Program-made: the position numbers and the translations under genes | The notes under the pieces: generated by a model | What the model was told of the DNA's origin: nothing | Database searches by the model: none | Seen by the model: only the letters and a program-made list of their open reading frames with translations | Shown here: in pieces, positions 63,923 through 64,000 of the stretch | Numbering within the stretch: the stretch's first letter is position 1 | Layout of the letters: each line of letters opens with the position of its first letter | Assembly (NCBI GenBank): GCA_000320545.1 | Contig: ADNK01001386.1 | Span: 115,001 to 179,000, forward strand | Direction of reading: 5' to 3' | Origin: Bigelowiella natans CCMP2755 | Lineage: Eukaryota; Cercozoa; Chlorarachniophyceae | Length of the DNA: 64,000 nucleotides

Positions 63923-64000
63923 GATTACGATATCGTAACAAATGTGCTGCTTGCCACAAAAAAGCTAACATAACCTGGCCAATTCCTCACCGAACATGGG
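63923..64000. promoter_or_regulatory. Upstream region of the 7TM-RGS gene
   Basis: 78 bp to the window edge; nothing specific is seen. Confidence 0.3.

Overview
This window is nuclear DNA from a eukaryote. Almost every gene is split by short GT-AG introns, often about 50-300 nt, and many introns are filled with microsatellites ((CA)n, (CT)n, (AT)n, (ATC)n, (CTT)n, poly-C). No operons, rRNA, tRNA, CRISPR or phage genes were seen. The gene content (a SAM-dependent cyclopropane synthase fused to a flavin oxidase as in plants, a carrier with a long presequence, a 7TM-RGS protein, an H-type lectin/LTD surface protein) fits a protist, possibly a stramenopile or other alga, but the sequence does not fix the lineage. 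Most exon models below were built by hand and checked by splice phase and by homologous motifs crossing each junction.

Layout: 1-9.7 kb, BIG-type ARF-GEF (-, C-terminus off the left edge); 10.2-12.2 kb, unknown protein (-); 13.0-16.9 kb, receptor-like kinase (+); 17.9-18.8 kb, ubiquitin E2 (-); 20.0-22.4 kb, Mpv17/PMP22 membrane protein (+); 23.5-25.3 kb, GIDE-like lipid-anchored protein (-); 25.9-27.4 kb, JmjC-like type II membrane protein (+); 29.0-31.0 kb, PPTC7-like phosphatase (-); 32.0-34.2 kb, H-type lectin/LTD receptor-like protein (+); 34.6-37.1 kb, RWDD2 protein (-); 37.5-39.8 kb, ZFAND1-like AN1 protein (+); 41.2-44.5 kb, mitochondrial-carrier-family protein (-); 44.5-47.7 kb, no clear gene, possible decayed element; 47.7-56.5 kb, amine oxidase-cyclopropane synthase fusion (-, 32 exons); 58.1-59.4 kb, Erv1/ALR sulfhydryl oxidase (+); 60.1-63.9 kb, 7TM-RGS protein (-).

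Two large-scale patterns stand out. First, genes alternate strand almost perfectly from 10 kb to the right end. Second, all six convergent (tail-to-tail) spacers share a distinctive sequence rich in short palindromes (TGCATGCA, AGCTAGCT, GTATAC, GCGC) and poor in microsatellites, while the divergent spacers lack it. This 3'-end class is the most interesting unexplained signal. The genes do not form one pathway; membrane traffic and signalling (ARF-GEF, kinase, RGS), ubiquitin/proteasome links (E2, ZFAND1, RWDD2) and organelle functions (Mpv17, carrier, Erv1, PPTC7) are mixed.
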